This document shows positions 36,994 to 45,898 of a stretch of 64,000 nt of DNA, one piece after another. The first letter of the stretch is position 1; every line of letters starts with the position of its first letter. The notes below the pieces were generated by a model. The model worked only from the letters and a program-made list of their open reading frames with translations. It was not told where the DNA came from and did not search any database. The stretch is from Luteimonas rhizosphaericola (GTDB taxonomy: Bacteria > Pseudomonadota > Gammaproteobacteria > Xanthomonadales > Xanthomonadaceae): assembly GCF_029888045.1 (NCBI RefSeq), contig NZ_JARXRN010000006.1, positions 1 through 64,000 of the forward strand, in the 5' to 3' direction. The translations under genes were made by a program, and so were the position numbers.

Positions 36994-38256
36994 TCACGCC
37001 AGCGCGGCGTCGGCGCGCGCCAGCAGCAGGCCGCGTTCGCGCGCGTTGCGGGTCATCTCCGCCGCGCGCAGGAATTCGGCTCGCGCTTCCTCGCCCCGCC
37101 CGAGCTTGTGCAGCAGGTCGCCGCGCACCGCGGGCAGCAGGTGGTAGCTGCGCAGCGCAGGCGCGTCCACCAGCGCATCGACCAGCGCCAGTCCGTCGGC
37201 CGGGCCGGTGTGCATCGACACCGCGACCGCGCGATTGAGCGCCACCACCGGCGTCGGCGCGAGTTCGGCGAGCGCGTCGTACAGCGCGACGATCCGCGCC
37301 CAGTCGGTGGTGTCCACGCTGGCGGCGCGCGCATGGCAGGCCGCGATCGCCGCCTGCAGGGTGTACGGCCCCGGTCCGCCTGCGGCGCGTTCGGCCTGCG
37401 CCAGCGCGCGCAGGCCGCGTTCGATGGCCTCGTGGTCCCAGCGCGAACGGTCCTGGTCCTGCAGCAGCACCGGTTCGCCATCCGGGCCCGTGCGCGCGGC
37501 GGCGCGCGAGGCCTGCAGCTCCATCAGCGCCAGCAGCCCGAACGTCTCCGGCTCGCCCGGCGCCAGCCCGACCAGCAGCCGCCCCAGGCGCAGCGCCTCG
37601 GCGCACAGCGCCGGCCGCATCCAGTCGTCGCCGGCGGTGGCCGCGTAGCCTTCGTTGAACACCAGGTACACCACACCCAGCACCGCCGACAGGCGTTCGG
37701 GCAGCTCGTCGCGGCGCGGCACCTCGAACGGCACGTCGGCCTCGCCGAGCGTGCGCTTGGCGCGCACGATGCGCTGTGCGACCGTGGCTTCCGGCACCAG
37801 GAACGCGCGCGCGATCTCGTCGGTGGTCAGGCCGCACAGCAGGCGCAGGGTGAGCGCGGTGCGCGCCTCGACCGACAGGATCGGATGGCAGGCGACGAAG
37901 ATCAGCCGCAGCAGGTCGTCGCCGATGTCGTCGTCCAGCGACTCCTCGCGCGCGGCGTGCAGCTCGTCGTGCAGGCCGTCGAGCTCCTGCGCGATCTGCG
38001 CATGCTTGCGCAGCCGCAGCTGGTGCCGGCGCAGGTGGTCGATCGCGCGATGCTTGGCGGTCGCCATCAGCCACGCGCCAGGGTTGTCAGGCAGGCCCGC
38101 GTCGGGCCAGCGCTCCAGCGCGGTGACCAGCGCGTCCTGCGCCAGTTCCTCGGCGAGGTCCAGGTCGCGCACCATGCGCATCAGCGCGGCGACCACCTTC
38201 GGCGATTCTTCGCGCCAGACGGCATCGATGCGGCGCTGCAGGTCGGACTGGGCCAT
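36994..38256 (-). CDS. ECF42-type RNA polymerase sigma factor with TPR-like C-terminus
   Basis: A 420-residue sigma-70 family protein. Region 2 (about 12-82) includes AEELAQDALVTALERWP and GAWLMATAKHRAIDHLRR. Region 4 (about 125-180) includes LTLRLLCGLTTDEIARAFLV. The long C-terminal part (about 190-420, DUF6596/TPR-like) with LVFNEGYAA is typical of ECF42 sigma factors. These are usually encoded beside a YCII/DGPF-domain protein; none is seen next to it here. The upstream same-strand neighbour is a VOC protein. No anti-sigma gene is adjacent, in line with the family, where the C-terminal domain is thought to modulate activity. Confidence 0.9.
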   Translation of the reverse strand: MAQSDLQRRIDAVWREESPKVVAALMRMVRDLDLAEELAQDALVTALERWPDAGLPDNPGAWLMATAKHRAIDHLRRHQLRLRKHAQIAQELDGLHDELHAAREESLDDDIGDDLLRLIFVACHPILSVEARTALTLRLLCGLTTDEIARAFLVPEATVAQRIVRAKRTLGEADVPFEVPRRDELPERLSAVLGVVYLVFNEGYAATAGDDWMRPALCAEALRLGRLLVGLAPGEPETFGLLALMELQASRAAARTGPDGEPVLLQDQDRSRWDHEAIERGLRALAQAERAAGGPGPYTLQAAIAACHARAASVDTTDWARIVALYDALAELAPTPVVALNRAVAVSMHTGPADGLALVDALVDAPALRSYHLLPAVRGDLLHKLGRGEEARAEFLRAAEMTRNARERGLLLARADAALA

Positions 38257-38527
38257 GGCGGCGTATCAGACCACCGCCCGCGCGCGCGGTGCAAGTCGCG
38301 ACGGTCATGGCGCACGCCCCGCAGCAGTGCCGCGCCTGGCGCCGCCCTTCGCTGCGCCGGCGTCCGGCCGGTCCGGTGGAACCCGGGTTGCACGCGCCGC
38401 TCGCGCCGGCGCTACCGGCGGCGCGCGCTGCTCTGGCGCCGCGTCGGCCACCAGACGATGCCGCACCAGCAGCCCGAGCAGGCTCATCCTCCTGCCCCGC
38501 GGCCGGCCGTCGGCGTGTGCGTCGCGG

Positions 38528-38926
38528 TCACGACGGCATCTGGCGCATGTGCACCAGTTCCCACACGTGGCCGTCCGGATCGACGAAGCCGTGGCCGTAC
38601 ATGAAGTCCTGGTCCTGCGCGCTGCGATGCGCCTGCCCACCGGCAGCGACCGCCTGGGCCACCAGCGTGTCGACCTTCTGGTCGCTGTCGCACGACAGGC
38701 ACACCAGCACTTCGGTCTGCCGTCGCGCATCGACGATGGCGCGGTCGGTGAAGGTGGCGAAGGACGGTTCGACCAGCAGCATCACGAAACTGTCCTCGCC
38801 GACGATCATGCAGGTGGCGTTCGCATCGTTGAATTGCGGATTGAAGCTGAAGCCGAGCGCGGTGAAGAACGCGACCGAGGTGCCGAGATGCCTGACCGGC
38901 AGGTTGACGAAGATCTTGCGTGGCAT
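38528..38926 (-). CDS. VOC family protein, upstream of the sigma factor gene
   Basis: A 132-residue glyoxalase-fold protein: RKIFVNLPVRHLGTSVAFFT opens the first module and GHGFVDPDGHVWELVHM ends the second, with the usual metal-binding glutamate. The ATG at 38926 is chosen because GGAG lies five bases before it; an in-frame start six codons upstream has no such site. It resembles the lactoylglutathione-lyase-like proteins often linked to ECF42 sigma factors. The 271 bases between it and the sigma gene hold no convincing gene. Confidence 0.85.
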   Translation of the reverse strand: MPRKIFVNLPVRHLGTSVAFFTALGFSFNPQFNDANATCMIVGEDSFVMLLVEPSFATFTDRAIVDARRQTEVLVCLSCDSDQKVDTLVAQAVAAGGQAHRSAQDQDFMYGHGFVDPDGHVWELVHMRQMPS

Positions 38927-39099
38927 GGGTGCTCCGGTCGACATGATCGGGCGGGGACGCGTTGCGCGCGGGCGTGGTGCGGGTGCTTGGCCGCACCCTC
39001 GCCCGGACGACGAAGCGGCGACGCGCGGATCGACATCGCGGCACCGCCGCGGCCGAAGGCGTAGGCTTGGCCGCGACGTCCGTCACGGGAGACTCCACC

Positions 39100-39915
39100 A
39101 TGCGTCCGCTCGCCCTGTTGCCGCTCGCCGTCGCGCTGGCGGCGTGCACGCCCTCCAGTCCGACTGCATCGGCGCCGCCGCCGTCGAGCCAGGTCGCACC
39201 GCCAGCGTCATCCGCGTCCGGCGGCGCCCTCGATGCCCGGGCGCTGGCCGCCGCGCACTGGCGCCTCACCGGCGCGGTGGATGCGGCCGGCGTCCGCATC
39301 GGGGCGCTGTTCCCGGCGTCCGATGCGCCACTGCAGCTGGACTTCACCGGCGACCGGATTTCGGTCGGCGGCGGCTGCAACCGGATGACCGGGCCCTACA
39401 CGCTGGTCGGCGAACGCCTCGAGGTCGGCGCGCTCGCGCAGACCAAGAAGTTCTGCGGCGGCGGCGCGCTGATGGCGGCCGACGAGGCGATCGCGGCGCG
39501 CCTGGCCGACGCCGGCACGCGGGTGCGCGGCGACGGCGACACCCTGGTGCTGACCACGTCCGGCGGCGACCGCCTGACCTTCACCGGCACACCCACCGCC
39601 GCCACCCGCCATGGCGGCACCGGCGAACGGGTGTTCCTCGAGGTCGCGCCGCAGCGCGTGCCCTGCCCGCACGCGATGATCCCGGACCACCGGTGCCTGC
39701 ACGTGCGCGAACTCCCGTTCGACGCCGACGGCCTGCGCCAGGGCGAAGGCGAATGGCAGTTCCTGTACCAGGAGATCGAGGGCTACACCCACACGCCCGG
39801 CGTGCGCAACGTGCTGCGGCTCGACCGCTACGAGGTGGCGGACCCGCCGGCGGACGGCAGTTCGATCGCCTACGTGCTCGACATGGTGGTCGAATCGGAG
39901 ACCGTCGCGCCCTGA
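39100..39915 (+). CDS. META and DUF4377 domain lipoprotein
   Basis: A 271-residue predicted outer-membrane lipoprotein: the signal ends in VALAAC. A Ser/Pro/Ala-rich linker (about 20-45) is followed by a META domain (about 45-165) with GGCNRMTGPY, as in HslJ. A DUF4377 domain (about 170-268) starts at ERVFLEVAPQRVPC and contains YQEIEGYTHTPG. META proteins such as HslJ are linked to heat-shock and novobiocin tolerance in other bacteria; the role here is unknown. GGGAGA precedes the ATG. Divergent from the VOC gene. Confidence 0.88.
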   Translation: MRPLALLPLAVALAACTPSSPTASAPPPSSQVAPPASSASGGALDARALAAAHWRLTGAVDAAGVRIGALFPASDAPLQLDFTGDRISVGGGCNRMTGPYTLVGERLEVGALAQTKKFCGGGALMAADEAIAARLADAGTRVRGDGDTLVLTTSGGDRLTFTGTPTAATRHGGTGERVFLEVAPQRVPCPHAMIPDHRCLHVRELPFDADGLRQGEGEWQFLYQEIEGYTHTPGVRNVLRLDRYEVADPPADGSSIAYVLDMVVESETVAP

Positions 39916-39966
39916 GTCCCAGCGCGCGCGGAGGCGCCGGGTGTCGGCGACAAGGCCCGCCGCGAT

Positions 39967-40584
39967 TCAGGCCTGGCGCGCGCCCGGATGCAGCGCGTAG
40001 GTGCCGTACACCGCCGCCTCGTCCAGCACGTGGCCCTGCATGGCGCGCAGCACGTCGCCGGCGGTGAAGGTGGTCGCCAGCTCCAGGCGCTCGACATCGA
40101 GCGCGAACACGCGGAAGAAATAGCGGTGCACGCGCAGGTCGTTCGGCGGCGGGTACGGGCCGTCGTAGCCGAAGTACTCGCCCGCCAGCGCCGCGTCGCC
40201 GGCGAACCAGCCGGTGTAGTCGTTCAATCCCTGGCGTGCGCCGGCCGGACCCGGAGGCGAAGCTTTGCCCCCCTTGGTGACGCCGTCGCTGGCGCTGCCG
40301 GCGGCGATCTCGCGCACGTCGGCGGGAATGTCGGCCATCGCCCAGTGCACGAAGTCGCCGCGCGGATGCGCGACCGGAATCTCAACGCCGTCCTTGCCGG
40401 CCAGCGAAGGATCGGTCGGCGCGTCGGTGTCGATGCACAGCAGCGCGAACGAACGCGTGCCGTCGGGCGCGCCGTCCCAGGCCAGGTGGGGATTGCGGTT
40501 GGTGCCGAAGCCGTCCGGCGCACCCATCGCGAATTCGGCGGGGATCGCCCCGCGCGGCTCGAAACTCTCGCTGCGGATCTGCAT
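39967..40584 (-). CDS. YbhB/YbcL family phosphatidylethanolamine-binding-like protein
   Basis: A 205-residue cytoplasmic PEBP-fold protein. NPHLAWDGAPDGTRSFALLC, DTDAP and the ligand-pocket segment DFVHWAMADIP with GPYPPPND and RYFFRVFALD are family hallmarks. Bacterial members are similar to eukaryotic kinase-inhibitor PEBPs, but their function is mostly unknown. AGGAGG precedes the ATG. It lies 19 bases downstream of the TPR-sulfotransferase gene on the same strand. Confidence 0.9.
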   Translation of the reverse strand: MQIRSESFEPRGAIPAEFAMGAPDGFGTNRNPHLAWDGAPDGTRSFALLCIDTDAPTDPSLAGKDGVEIPVAHPRGDFVHWAMADIPADVREIAAGSASDGVTKGGKASPPGPAGARQGLNDYTGWFAGDAALAGEYFGYDGPYPPPNDLRVHRYFFRVFALDVERLELATTFTAGDVLRAMQGHVLDEAAVYGTYALHPGARQA

Positions 40585-40603
40585 CTGCGCCTCCTGCCGT
40601 GGA

Positions 40604-42685
40604 TCAGGTTTCAGGATAGCCCAGCCGCATCGCGACCGGCGTCAGCTGCGCGAACGGCCCGGCCAGCACCTCGGCGTAGCGGCGCCAGTGGCCGGCGGGG
40701 AAATGGAGTCCGCTCAGGACGCGCCCCCCGACGTCCAAGGGCATTCCCAGCGCTTCCGACAGCGCCTCACCAAGCGCGGCCGCATCGCTTTCCCGCCCAT
40801 CGATCAGCACCAGCGACACCCGATACAGCCTGTCCTCGAGGATCTCCAGCAGTTGGCCGATGGCGCCCGCCAGCCATCGGGCTGCGGCCGCGGGGGAACT
40901 AGCGCCGATCCGCATCGGCGAGTCGAACGCCAACCACTGGAGAAGCATGTCGCGTGGATCCCGGAGCACGAAGACGACGGCAGCGCCGTCGACATGCGGC
41001 CGCAGCACGCGCAGCAGGGAATTGTCCCACCACAGCAACCACTCGACTACGTGCCTGCCCTCTATGCCGCGCGTGGTCAGGCCCTCGCTCCATTCGCGCA
41101 TGGCGTGTGCCGGGTCGAGCAGACCGTTGTCCAGCGCGTGAACGCTCGCGTATCGCTGGAACACGTCGTCCGGCGCTCCGGGTGCCATCCGGTCGGCGCG
41201 GAAGCCCGGGACCCCTGAAAACAGGGTCGCAACGTTCTCCACGCAGGAACCCGGCGGCCCCCATAGAAACAGCGTGCGGACGGGGGTGCCATCGTCCCCC
41301 CGTGCGGTCCAGTCCGGCCACGCTCGCCCTGCAGAAACCGGCGCGCTGAGCGGCGGCAGCGGCAGTCGCCTGGACGCGCGAATCCGGGCAAGCGACTGCC
41401 ACCGCTCCACTGCCGAAGCATATCGACCGGTCGCATCCTCGAGCAGTCCGAGCGAGGCGATCAGCCGTTCCCGCGCCGCATCGCCCTCGACAGACGACAA
41501 CAGCGACTCGACATGCGCGATGGCGGCCGCAGGGTCGCGCTCGCGCAGGATATCGACGATGACCGTGTGTGCGCCCCCGTGGCCGGGAAGGCGCCGCGCC
41601 AGCGCGCGGGCATGCCGAAGCGCAGCATCCGTGTCGCCCGTCGCCAGCGATAGCCGCATCTGCGCGTCCATCGCGGCAGGGTCGTCGGGCAGCGCGTCCG
41701 CCCATCGAGACAACACTTCATACGCCGCGTCCGCAGCGTCAACCGGCACGATGGCCAGACGTGCCCGCCACAGCGCCGAGGCGTCGGGCGCCGTCGCCAG
41801 CGCGGCCTCGAGCGTGCGCGTGGCGTCGTCGCGGTCGTCCAGGCGACGCCAGGCTTCGAGCGCCAGGGCCAGCGCGCGCGGCGCGCGCGGGTCGGCGGCG
41901 ATCGCGCGCCGCAGCCAGTCCAGCGCGTCGGCGGGACGGCCGGCCTGCAGCGCGAGTTCGCCCGCGAGCCGCAGCGTCGCGGCAGGCACCTCGCCCTCCA
42001 GCGCGGGCGCCAGCGCGTCGAAGCCTTCGGCGGGGCGCTGCTGGCGCTGCAGGGTCTCGGCCAGCAGCTGGCGCCACGGTCGCGGACCGCCACGCCGGTC
42101 GATCAGGTTGCGCAGGGCCTGTTCGGCGAACGCGTCGTGGCCGTTGGCGATGTAGGCCAGCGCCAGGCCGAGCAGCACCTGCTCGTCGTCGGGTGCGCGC
42201 TCGGCGGCGCGCGACAGCAGCGCCAGCGCCTGGTCCGGACGGCGCCGCCCCAGGGCCACCATGCCGTCGACACCGAGCAGCCAGGGATGCTCGGGTGCGA
42301 GCCTGCCGGCGAGCCGCGACTGCCGCTCGGCCTCGTCCAGATCGCCGCGCGCCAGCGCCAGCTGGGCCTGCAGCACGTAGGCGCCGAACTGGTTGGGATT
42401 GAGCCCGACGCTGCGCTCCAGCGCGGCACGCGCGCCTTCGACGTCGCGGTCGCCCGCGAGCAGCGTCGCGCGCTGGAAATGCAGGTCCGGATCGTCGGGC
42501 ACGATCTCCAGCGCGCGATCGACCGCGGCGAGCGCGCCCTCGCGGTCGCCGTTCGCGCCCAGCGCCACGGCCAGCATGCGCTGCGCGCCGGCGTCGCCGG
42601 GTTTGGCCGCGGCGTCGCGGCGGGCGAGCGCGAGCGCCTCGTCGTTCGCGCCGCGGCGCAGCGCTTCGAGAATCTGGTCCTGCAT
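40604..42685 (-). CDS. TPR protein with sulfotransferase-like C-terminal domain
   Basis: A 693-residue protein. Residues 1-440 are tandem TPR-like helical repeats rich in Ala, Leu and Arg. The C-terminal third (about 465-690) resembles sulfotransferases: RTLFLWGPPGSCVENVATLF stands where the PAPS 5'-phosphosulfate loop should be, and VFVLRDPRDMLLQWL matches the 3'-phosphate motif. The first loop lacks the usual GxPRSGT pattern, so activity is uncertain. TPR-sulfotransferase fusions are common in xanthomonads. No signal peptide is visible. The substrate is unknown. Confidence 0.78.
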   Translation of the reverse strand: MQDQILEALRRGANDEALALARRDAAAKPGDAGAQRMLAVALGANGDREGALAAVDRALEIVPDDPDLHFQRATLLAGDRDVEGARAALERSVGLNPNQFGAYVLQAQLALARGDLDEAERQSRLAGRLAPEHPWLLGVDGMVALGRRRPDQALALLSRAAERAPDDEQVLLGLALAYIANGHDAFAEQALRNLIDRRGGPRPWRQLLAETLQRQQRPAEGFDALAPALEGEVPAATLRLAGELALQAGRPADALDWLRRAIAADPRAPRALALALEAWRRLDDRDDATRTLEAALATAPDASALWRARLAIVPVDAADAAYEVLSRWADALPDDPAAMDAQMRLSLATGDTDAALRHARALARRLPGHGGAHTVIVDILRERDPAAAIAHVESLLSSVEGDAARERLIASLGLLEDATGRYASAVERWQSLARIRASRRLPLPPLSAPVSAGRAWPDWTARGDDGTPVRTLFLWGPPGSCVENVATLFSGVPGFRADRMAPGAPDDVFQRYASVHALDNGLLDPAHAMREWSEGLTTRGIEGRHVVEWLLWWDNSLLRVLRPHVDGAAVVFVLRDPRDMLLQWLAFDSPMRIGASSPAAAARWLAGAIGQLLEILEDRLYRVSLVLIDGRESDAAALGEALSEALGMPLDVGGRVLSGLHFPAGHWRRYAEVLAGPFAQLTPVAMRLGYPET

Positions 42686-42748
42686 GGGGGAATCGGGCCG
42701 CGCGGCCCACGGTGTGTGCGGGCCGCCGATTGTATCGCCCGCCCGCGC

Positions 42749-43747
42749 TCAGCCCGCCGCGAGCCGTGCCGCCAGCCAGCGTTCGGCGTAGCCCGACAGG
42801 CGCGCATCCTCGAGGAAGCCGCAGTGGCCGCCCCAGGGCAGCAGTTCCACGCGGGTCGCGTCCGGCAGCGACAGCGCGTGGAAATCCTCGGCCGGGATCA
42901 CAGGATCGTCCGCCGCCATCAGGATGTGGGTGGGGATCTGCAGGGCGCGCAGGCGGTCGCCGGCGATCGAGTAGCCGTCGAAGTAGGCATCGAGGCTGCC
43001 GAGATCGGTGTGCCGCTGCACCAGCCACTCGGTGAGCGCGCGCATGCGCAGCTTCAGCGTCGACTCGTCGAACCCCACGCGGTCGGGGAACAGCACGCGC
43101 TTGCGCTGCAGCGAGCCGCGCCACTTGCGCTCGAAGTAGTGCATGTAGAACCACGGCCCGGTTTCCATCCGCCGCATGGTGCGCGCCGGGTCGAGCACCG
43201 GGCAGATCGCGGCCACGCGTGCCAGCGGCAGCCCGGCCTGCGGCGCGCGCAGCGCCAGGCGCAGGGCGAAGTTGCCGCCGAGCGAGTAGCCGGCCACCAC
43301 CATCGGGCGCGAAGCGAAGCGCGTCGCGACATCGCGCGCGGCATGCACCACCTCGTCGATGCGGCAGGAATGGAAGATGTCCGGGTTGAGGTGATGGGTG
43401 CCGCCATGGTCGCGGAAGTTGAGCCGGAACACCTCGAAGCCGCGGCCGAGCAGCTGCGCCGCGGACAGGCACATGTAGCTCGAGTCCGCGCTGCCTTCCC
43501 AGCCGTGCAGCAGCAGCGCCAGGCCGCGCGCCTCGACGCCCGGGATCGCGCTGTGCAGGCCGTGCAGGCGCACGCCGTCGCCGCCGTCGAGCAGGTGGGC
43601 GGTGGTCGTCGCTCCGGTCGCGGCCAGCGCGGCCGCGGCGCGCCGGCGGCGCCACGGACTGCTGGCCAGGACGGTCTGCAGGTGCGGGCCGCGCAGCCAG
43701 CGCGGTGGTGCGTAGTCCGCCGGTTCGCGGCCGCCGTCCGGGATCAC
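42749..43747 (-). CDS. YheT-like alpha/beta hydrolase
   Basis: A 332-residue alpha/beta hydrolase of the COG0429 type. PRWLRGPHLQTVLAS is the characteristic start, LLLHGWEGS carries the oxyanion region, GYSLGGN the nucleophile serine, DDPVIP the acid and GGHCGFLE the histidine. GTG 43747 is chosen because it overlaps the stop of the acyltransferase gene (GTGA), suggesting translational coupling; no ATG fits. It probably acts on a short-chain or lipid ester; the substrate is unknown. Confidence 0.88.
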   Translation of the reverse strand: MIPDGGREPADYAPPRWLRGPHLQTVLASSPWRRRRAAAALAATGATTTAHLLDGGDGVRLHGLHSAIPGVEARGLALLLHGWEGSADSSYMCLSAAQLLGRGFEVFRLNFRDHGGTHHLNPDIFHSCRIDEVVHAARDVATRFASRPMVVAGYSLGGNFALRLALRAPQAGLPLARVAAICPVLDPARTMRRMETGPWFYMHYFERKWRGSLQRKRVLFPDRVGFDESTLKLRMRALTEWLVQRHTDLGSLDAYFDGYSIAGDRLRALQIPTHILMAADDPVIPAEDFHALSLPDATRVELLPWGGHCGFLEDARLSGYAERWLAARLAAG

Positions 43748-44499
43748 GGCGACATCGCGGCGACGATGCGTTCGCGCGCGGTTTCGGCGATCCGCCGCCG
43801 GCCCTCGGCATCGCCCGGCACGATCGGCGGCAGGAACACGACCTCCGCGCCACACGCCGGTTCGCCGAGCAGGCGCAGGAAGTTGGCGAAGAAGCTCTCG
43901 CCCGGCGCGAACGCGACCCGGGTCTGCGCGCTGCCGTGCTCGCCGTAACGCAGCGCCACCGGCTGCACCGGCACGCCGGCCTCGACCGCGGCCAGGAAGA
44001 TGCGCGCGTGGAACGGGCCGACTTCGCGCCCGTCGCGCGTGCGGCCCTCGGGGAACACGCCCACCGCGCGGCCGTCGCGCAGCCGCGCCAGCATCTCGTG
44101 CAGCACGCCGCCGAGTGATTCCTGGCTGCCGCGCTGGTGGAAGATCGTCTCGCCGCGCGCCGCCAGCCATCCGACCACCGGCCAGCCCGCGATCTCGCGC
44201 TTGGCCACGAAGCCCATCATCCGCTGGCTGTGCAGCGCCACGATGTCGATCCAGCTCACGTGGTTGGCCACGAACATCACCGCGCCCGGCATCGGATGCC
44301 CGATCCGCCGCACGCGCAGCCCGAACACCCGCATCAGCCCGCCCGACCACAGCCGCACCATGCGATACCGCAGGCGTCCGCCGTCGGCCAGGCGCAGCTG
44401 CCCGAACGGCGGCGACATCATCAGCAGGGTGAGCGGCAGGTGCACCAGCACGTGCCAGAGCAGGAACGGGATGCGGACCGCGTAACGGAAGACACGCAC
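43744..44499 (-). CDS. Lysophospholipid acyltransferase (PlsC family)
   Basis: A 251-residue membrane-associated acyltransferase. A hydrophobic N-terminus (FRYAVRIPFLLWHVL) leads to the catalytic NHVSWID (HX4D) and the glycerophosphate-binding FPEGRT. It acylates lysophosphatidic acid or a related acceptor. The start is uncertain: GTG 44499 gives the family-like beginning but has no clear ribosome site; GTG 44610 would add 37 residues of unlikely composition. Its stop overlaps the start of the hydrolase gene. Confidence 0.87.
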   Translation of the reverse strand: MRVFRYAVRIPFLLWHVLVHLPLTLLMMSPPFGQLRLADGGRLRYRMVRLWSGGLMRVFGLRVRRIGHPMPGAVMFVANHVSWIDIVALHSQRMMGFVAKREIAGWPVVGWLAARGETIFHQRGSQESLGGVLHEMLARLRDGRAVGVFPEGRTRDGREVGPFHARIFLAAVEAGVPVQPVALRYGEHGSAQTRVAFAPGESFFANFLRLLGEPACGAEVVFLPPIVPGDAEGRRRIAETARERIVAAMSP

Positions 44500-44710
44500 G
44501 AAGGAGGAGCCAGGCGGGGGACGGGGGAAGTCCGAAGCCGCCCACGATACCCAAACCGGCCCGGCGCGGGCCAGCGCGACGGTGCCCGGCGGAACCGCGG
44601 CGCGATGCACCGCGGCTGGTCCGGGTCGCCTCCACTGCCGAAGTGCCTGTCGCCCGCACCGGCCAGGCGGAGCGTCGGGACCGCGTCCCGGAACAGTACG
44701 TCCCGACGCC

Positions 44711-45139
44711 TCAGCGTCCCGCTGCGGGGCGCGGCACCACCGCCAGGGTCAGCCGCGACACGCATACCAGCCGCCCGGCCTCGTCCTCGATCCGGATTTC
44801 CCAGACCTGGGTGCTGCGGCCCACGTGCAGCGGGCGCGCGGTGCCGGTGACCAGGCCGCTGCGCACGCCGCGCAAGTGGTTGGCGTTGATCTCGATGCCG
44901 ACCACGCCGTGGCCGTCGGGCGCGCACAGCCCGCCCGCGCTGCTGCCGAGGGTCTCGGCGAGCAGCACCGAGGCGCCGCCGTGCAGCAGGCCGTAGGGCT
45001 GGTGGGTACGCGCGTCGACCGGCATGGTCGCGCGCAGGTAATCGGGCCCGATCTCGGTGAACGCGATGCCCAGCGGTTCCATCGCGGTGTTCCGCGACAG
45101 CGCGTTGAGCTGGTCCAGCGAGACGTCGGCGCGGAACAT
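44711..45139 (-). CDS. PaaI/YdiI-type hotdog thioesterase
   Basis: A 142-residue single hotdog-domain thioesterase. YGLLHGGASVLLAETLGSSA is the typical central helix with the catalytic acid, and VGIEINANHLRGVRSGLV follows. Such enzymes hydrolyse acyl-CoA thioesters; YdiI acts on 1,4-dihydroxy-2-naphthoyl-CoA in menaquinone synthesis, but this cannot be assumed here. The ATG at 45139 is 11 bases after the stop of the DUF1232 gene, so the two are probably co-transcribed. Confidence 0.9.
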   Translation of the reverse strand: MFRADVSLDQLNALSRNTAMEPLGIAFTEIGPDYLRATMPVDARTHQPYGLLHGGASVLLAETLGSSAGGLCAPDGHGVVGIEINANHLRGVRSGLVTGTARPLHVGRSTQVWEIRIEDEAGRLVCVSRLTLAVVPRPAAGR

Positions 45140-45150
45140 CCGCGCCGGGC

Positions 45151-45768
45151 TCAGCGGAACCGGAACAGGCTCGGGCGCCAGGCGCGCGAGTAGGCGGTCT
45201 TGCCGTAGCCGCTGCTGCTGCCGTAGCCCATTCCGAACTCGCTGCCGTCGCGCTGGCGGCGCGCGTGCATGCGCTCGACCAGCTCGTCGCGGCGGCTGTC
45301 CAGCCAGTCGGCGCGGCCCACCGCGGAGGGCTCGATCCCGCGCTTGCGCGCCTCGCGCTCGCGGAACTCGCAGAAATCGTCGTAGGCGTCGAGCTCGTGC
45401 TTGAGCTCGCGCACGCACAGCTCGATCATGATCGCGTCGTCGAGGAAGCCCAGCACCTCGACGTGGTCCGGAATCACGTCCTTGGGATCGGCGAAGTACA
45501 CCAGCGCCGAGAGCACGTGCTGCCTGTCCTCTTCGTCCAGGTGCCAGCCCTCGTCGCGGACCATCGCGATCATGTCGTCCAGCCGCTCCAGGCGCTCGCG
45601 GATGAAGTCCGGCGTCTTGACCTTCTGCGCCCCTTCGAGCAGCGCGACTGCGGCCGCGACGATCTCGTCGGCGCTGCGGTCGCCCGCGGCCTTGTGCGCG
45701 GCCTTCAACGCAGTGGTGAAGTGCTCGAGATCCTGGTCGTTGAGGTCGATGGTCAGCGAAAGCGACAT
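45151..45768 (-). CDS. DUF1232 (YkvA) family protein with Gly/Tyr C-terminal tail
   Basis: A 205-residue protein with a DUF1232 helical domain (about 70-135: SALVYFADPKDVIPDHVEVLGFLDDA). The domain is followed by a charged helix and a Gly/Ser/Tyr-rich tail starting at FGMGYGSSSGYG and ending in LFRFR. The tail closely resembles that of the 60-residue protein encoded 130 bases upstream. DUF1232 proteins are small and often membrane-linked; here no clear transmembrane helix is seen. The function is unknown. Confidence 0.85.
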   Translation of the reverse strand: MSLSLTIDLNDQDLEHFTTALKAAHKAAGDRSADEIVAAAVALLEGAQKVKTPDFIRERLERLDDMIAMVRDEGWHLDEEDRQHVLSALVYFADPKDVIPDHVEVLGFLDDAIMIELCVRELKHELDAYDDFCEFREREARKRGIEPSAVGRADWLDSRRDELVERMHARRQRDGSEFGMGYGSSSGYGKTAYSRAWRPSLFRFR

Positions 45769-45864
45769 GGGCGGGTCCGGGGGCGGGAAAAGACGTGAAG
45801 CCTAGGCCGCGCGTGGCGCACGCGTCAATCGCGCCGCCCGGGCGTATCCGGCGCGTGCGCCGCG

Positions 45865-45885
45865 GTGCCGGGCGCATCCCGGCAC
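45865..45885 (-). terminator. Hairpin after the 60-residue protein gene
   Basis: GTGCCGGG (45865-45872) pairs perfectly with CCCGGCAC (45878-45885) around a 5-base loop, 13 bases beyond the stop of the small gene. No T-run follows; it may be a weak terminator or an RNA-stabilising hairpin. Confidence 0.4.
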
Positions 45886-45898
45886 ACGGTCGTCCCGG

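Noticed and set aside
38305..38487. A 60-codon minus-strand frame starting MSLLGLLVRHRLV between the VOC and sigma genes
   Set aside because: AGGAGG touches the ATG with no spacing, the rest is Arg/Pro/Ala-rich, and no family is recognised. A remnant of the missing DGPF gene could not be seen.
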